Assembly (NCBI RefSeq): GCF_020564935.1
Contig: NZ_JAJCXB010000034.1
Span: 1 to 64,000 of the forward strand
Source: Streptomyces pinistramenti
Lineage (GTDB): Bacteria > Actinomycetota > Actinomycetes > Streptomycetales > Streptomycetaceae
DNA: 64,000 nucleotides
Reading direction: 5' to 3'
Shown one piece after another: positions 62,068 to 64,000 of the stretch. The first letter of the stretch is position 1. Every line of letters begins with the position of its first letter. The translations under genes and the position numbers were made by a program. The notes under the pieces were generated by a model, which was not told where the DNA came from, did not search any database, and worked only from the letters and a program-made list of their open reading frames with translations.

Positions 62068-62275
62068 ACCGCCAGGCTGGTTGCGAGCGCCGTCCTCATG
62101 GCGACGGCCAGGCGTTACGTGTGCGACGACCGGCACGGGCTCTCCGGGAGTTCCCGGCCGGGGCGTTGCCGCGTGAGGTTGCGGCCTCACCTTGTGCGCG
62201 AAGTGATGGCCGGCGCGCCGCGGCAGCAGCGCGAGCAGACCGGTGATCTCGCGATCACCTTCGGACGATTACGCG

Positions 62276-62590
62276 ATGCACGAAGCGCCTGAGCTCGACC
62301 TGTTCGGCGTGGTGCAAGCGCTCAGCGAACCGATGCGGGTGGAGATCGTCCATCAGCTGCGCGAGCGCGGGGTGGCGATCCCCGTCGGGACTTCGGCATG
62401 AGCCATCCGCACCCGCCACTTCAAGGTCTTGCGCGAGGCCGGGGTGATCGAGCAGCGGATCGAGGGCAACCGCCGCCTCGACCGCTTGCGGCAGCAGGAT
62501 CTCGATGAGCGCTTCCCCGGGCTGCTGGGCGCGGTGCCGGCGGCCTGCCGGCAGACGAGGGGAAGCGCTGCGGTCACCGCCTCCACATGA
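62276..62590 (+). pseudogene. ArsR family regulator with an in-frame stop
   Basis: One frame reads PELDLFGVVQALSEPMRVEI, VHQLRERGVAIPVGTSA, then TGA at 62399-62401, then continues AIRTRHFKVLREAGVIEQRI, EGNRRLDRLRQQDLDERFPG to a stop at 62590. Without the TGA it would be a normal 104-residue winged-helix protein; the recognition helix region (usually KSTRSHHFKVL) is where the stop falls. It is most likely a recent pseudogene. Confidence 0.75.
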
Positions 62591-62997
62591 GGCCGTCCCC
62601 TCCGTCGGCCGGGTTGCCGCGCACGATGGCCGCACTCTTCGCGGGGCCTCCGGAACCTGATGCCGCCATGGATCCAACCAGGGCGCTCCGATGCTCAGTT
62701 GGAGGGGGCGCCGCCCTTTCCGCGGCGGCGGGTCGGTCGCGCGTGCGGCGGTCGTCCCGGCGGAACCGTACGGAACTCAGCTCGGTTCCTGGTGGATCGA
62801 GCGCGGCCGTCGCGTCTGCATCCTGCACAATTAAGTCAGTTGCTTGACTGGAGATCGGGGCGGCGCTTAACTGGACGAAGTCGGGGGCCGCGTCTACGGA
62901 AGCCGTGCAGTGAGTGACACAGATGAGTGGGTGCCCACCGAGGGCCCCGATCGGGGGAGTTGCCCGTGAGCGGCGGTCCCCGCGAGACGTCGGGGCG
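62591..62997. other. Intergenic region, no gene recognised
   Basis: About 400 bp between the arsR pseudogene and the TetR gene. An AT-richer stretch with AATTAAGTCAGTTGCTTGACT near 62829-62849 may belong to the TetR promoter (AGTC-AGTTGC-TTGACT is a loose dyad). Confidence 0.4.
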
Positions 62998-63657
62998 GTG
63001 GCGGCGGTGACGGGCACCGGTGCGAGGTCCGCCCGGATCTCCGCGACGCGGGAGCTGCTGCTCTCGGCGGCGGAGCGGCTGTTCGCCGAGCACGGAGTGG
63101 CGGCGGTATCCAACCGCCGGGTCAGCGAGGCCGCAGGGCAGGGCAACAACGCCGCGGTCGGCTACCACTTCGGCTCCAAGGGCGAACTGATCAGGGCGAT
63201 CGTGCGCAAGCACAACGAGCGGATCGAGCAGATGCGCGCGGAGATGGTGGAGCGGGCCTGCGGCTCCACCGATGTGCGCGACTGGGTGGCCTGCATGGTG
63301 GATCCCTTCGTGCACCACATCGCCGGCCTCGGCGTGCCCTCCTGGTTCGGCCGCTTCTACGCGCAGATCGGGACCGACCCCGTCTACCGGGAGATCATGA
63401 CGGACGAGTCCCTCCACTCGCCTTCGCTGGTCCGAACAGTCGAGGGCCTCAACAACTGCCTCTCCGGCCTTCCGCTCGAAGTGCGCGTGGAACGCGGCGA
63501 CATGATGCGCCACCTGGTGGTGCTCGTGGTGGCCGAACGGGAACGCGCGCTCGCCGAGAGCGGTCCCACCGCGCGGACCTCCTGGCAGCAGACCGCGACC
63601 GGTCTGAGCGATGCGGTCGCAGGGCTCTGGCTCGCCGCTGTGTCGCAGCACCCGTGA
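62998..63657 (+). CDS. TetR family transcriptional regulator
   Basis: About 219 residues from a GTG at 62998; the frame is open upstream to an ATG at 62914, and no RBS clearly decides. DNA-binding domain: TRELLLSAAERLFAEHGVAA, VSNRRVSEAAGQGNNAAVGY, HFGSKGELIRAIVRKHNERI. The ligand domain includes GVPSWFGRFYAQIGTDPVYR. The GQGNNAAVGYHFGSK form is typical of a large Streptomyces group that controls transporters or oxidoreductases. Confidence 0.85.
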   Translation: MAAVTGTGARSARISATRELLLSAAERLFAEHGVAAVSNRRVSEAAGQGNNAAVGYHFGSKGELIRAIVRKHNERIEQMRAEMVERACGSTDVRDWVACMVDPFVHHIAGLGVPSWFGRFYAQIGTDPVYREIMTDESLHSPSLVRTVEGLNNCLSGLPLEVRVERGDMMRHLVVLVVAERERALAESGPTARTSWQQTATGLSDAVAGLWLAAVSQHP

Positions 63658-64000
63658 TGGCGGCCGAGCCCCGAACCACCGAGCGGTTCCGGTAGCCCCG
63701 CACCACGAACGGCGCCATGGCGCGGGGTCCGGTCGACCGGTGGCCGGTCACCCCGGCGCGTGCCTGTCGGCGCACCCGCACCCGACTGCCCGGCCCCGGG
63801 GTCCTGGATACCCGACAAGCCGGTACGGCCGGCCGGCTCGACCGCCGGCCTCTCTCCCCACAGCACGCCCCCGGAGACTTCCCGCTGCTCCAACGACCCG
63901 GTGACCGCGCCCCATCACGGCCCCGAAAGGAAGTGGATTCCCCTGTCCGCCCCGCACAGCACACCCGCCGCCTCCGGCTCCAACGCCCCGCAGCACCTCC
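63658..64000. other. Window end; possible start of a further gene
   Basis: GAAAGGAAG at about 63926-63934 resembles a ribosome binding site. A frame from about 63945 reads SAPHSTPAASGSNAPQHL to the window edge, like the N-terminus of a transporter downstream of its TetR regulator. No ATG, GTG or TTG start in that frame is well placed, so this is only a hint. Confidence 0.3.

Noticed and set aside
62276..62590. Selenocysteine or read-through ArsR protein
   Set aside because: No SECIS-like hairpin was seen after the TGA, and Streptomyces ArsR proteins are not known to use selenocysteine; a pseudogene is simpler.

Overview
The window reads as chromosomal Streptomyces-type DNA (high-GC actinomycete): third-position GC is strongly biased, GTG and TTG starts are common, AGGAGG-type ribosome binding sites are frequent, and leaderless regulator genes and many LacI/TetR/MarR/MerR regulators are present. 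The gene set and the number of decayed genes and insertion-sequence relics suggest an accessory, probably arm-proximal region. No rRNA, tRNA or CRISPR array was seen.

Layout. 0-5 kb: PQQ cofactor genes pqqB (cut by the window edge), pqqC, pqqD and pqqE, with a dead tnpB wedged between pqqB and pqqC, and a secreted GH18 chitinase-like protein coupled to pqqE. 5.1-7.7 kb: secreted M28 and M1 peptidases. 7.7-9 kb: a TetR gene coupled to a reading frame broken by a 7-bp tandem repeat, and a methyltransferase relic. 9.3-13.5 kb (minus strand): MFS exporter, glycosyltransferase-like protein, JmjC/cupin oxygenase, and a 46-residue peptide gene with a strong RBS followed by an attenuator-like hairpin. 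This looks like an undescribed ribosomal-peptide locus. 14-20.6 kb: dienelactone hydrolase, GCS2-type ligase, GNAT enzyme, and a MerR regulator coupled to a membrane protein. 21-28.3 kb: decayed oxidoreductase and NTF2-fold genes, a large alkylsulfatase, and a LysR / D-malate (tartrate) dehydrogenase / C4-dicarboxylate symporter group.

28.8-34.1 kb: an ArsR regulator, a two-gene ABC importer (fused double permease plus ATPase with an AAA-associated domain, no binding protein) and a divergent mgtC. They are linked by three copies of one operator type, TTGCR-N6-YGCAA, and mgtC has a proline/arginine-rich leader ORF. 34.7-37.3 kb: a LacI regulator and GntP gluconate permease sharing CCGGAACCGGTTCCGG-type operators. 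37.6-39.2 kb: decayed DNA including an NRPS adenylation fragment. 39.2-42.9 kb: a cupin/MarR pair and a TetR/amidase pair, each with clear operators. 43.7-46.6 kb: an NB-ARC/TPR (NLR-like) protein translationally coupled to a small membrane protein; both carry the same GxNAAG motif, as expected of an amyloid-type signalling pair.

47.3-56.5 kb: a Nudix-Nudix-MazG gene split by a 7.77-kb element with TIR-like ends. The element carries an APH-type kinase, two tyrosine-recombinase-type proteins and an XRE protein, reminiscent of the Tn554 layout. The smaller recombinase gene is itself interrupted by a 2.5-kb group II intron whose removal restores its frame. 56.6-64 kb: an ABC exporter, a membrane metal-dependent hydrolase, ISL3 relics, a VOC/MarR pair with twin operators, an arsR pseudogene and a TetR gene.
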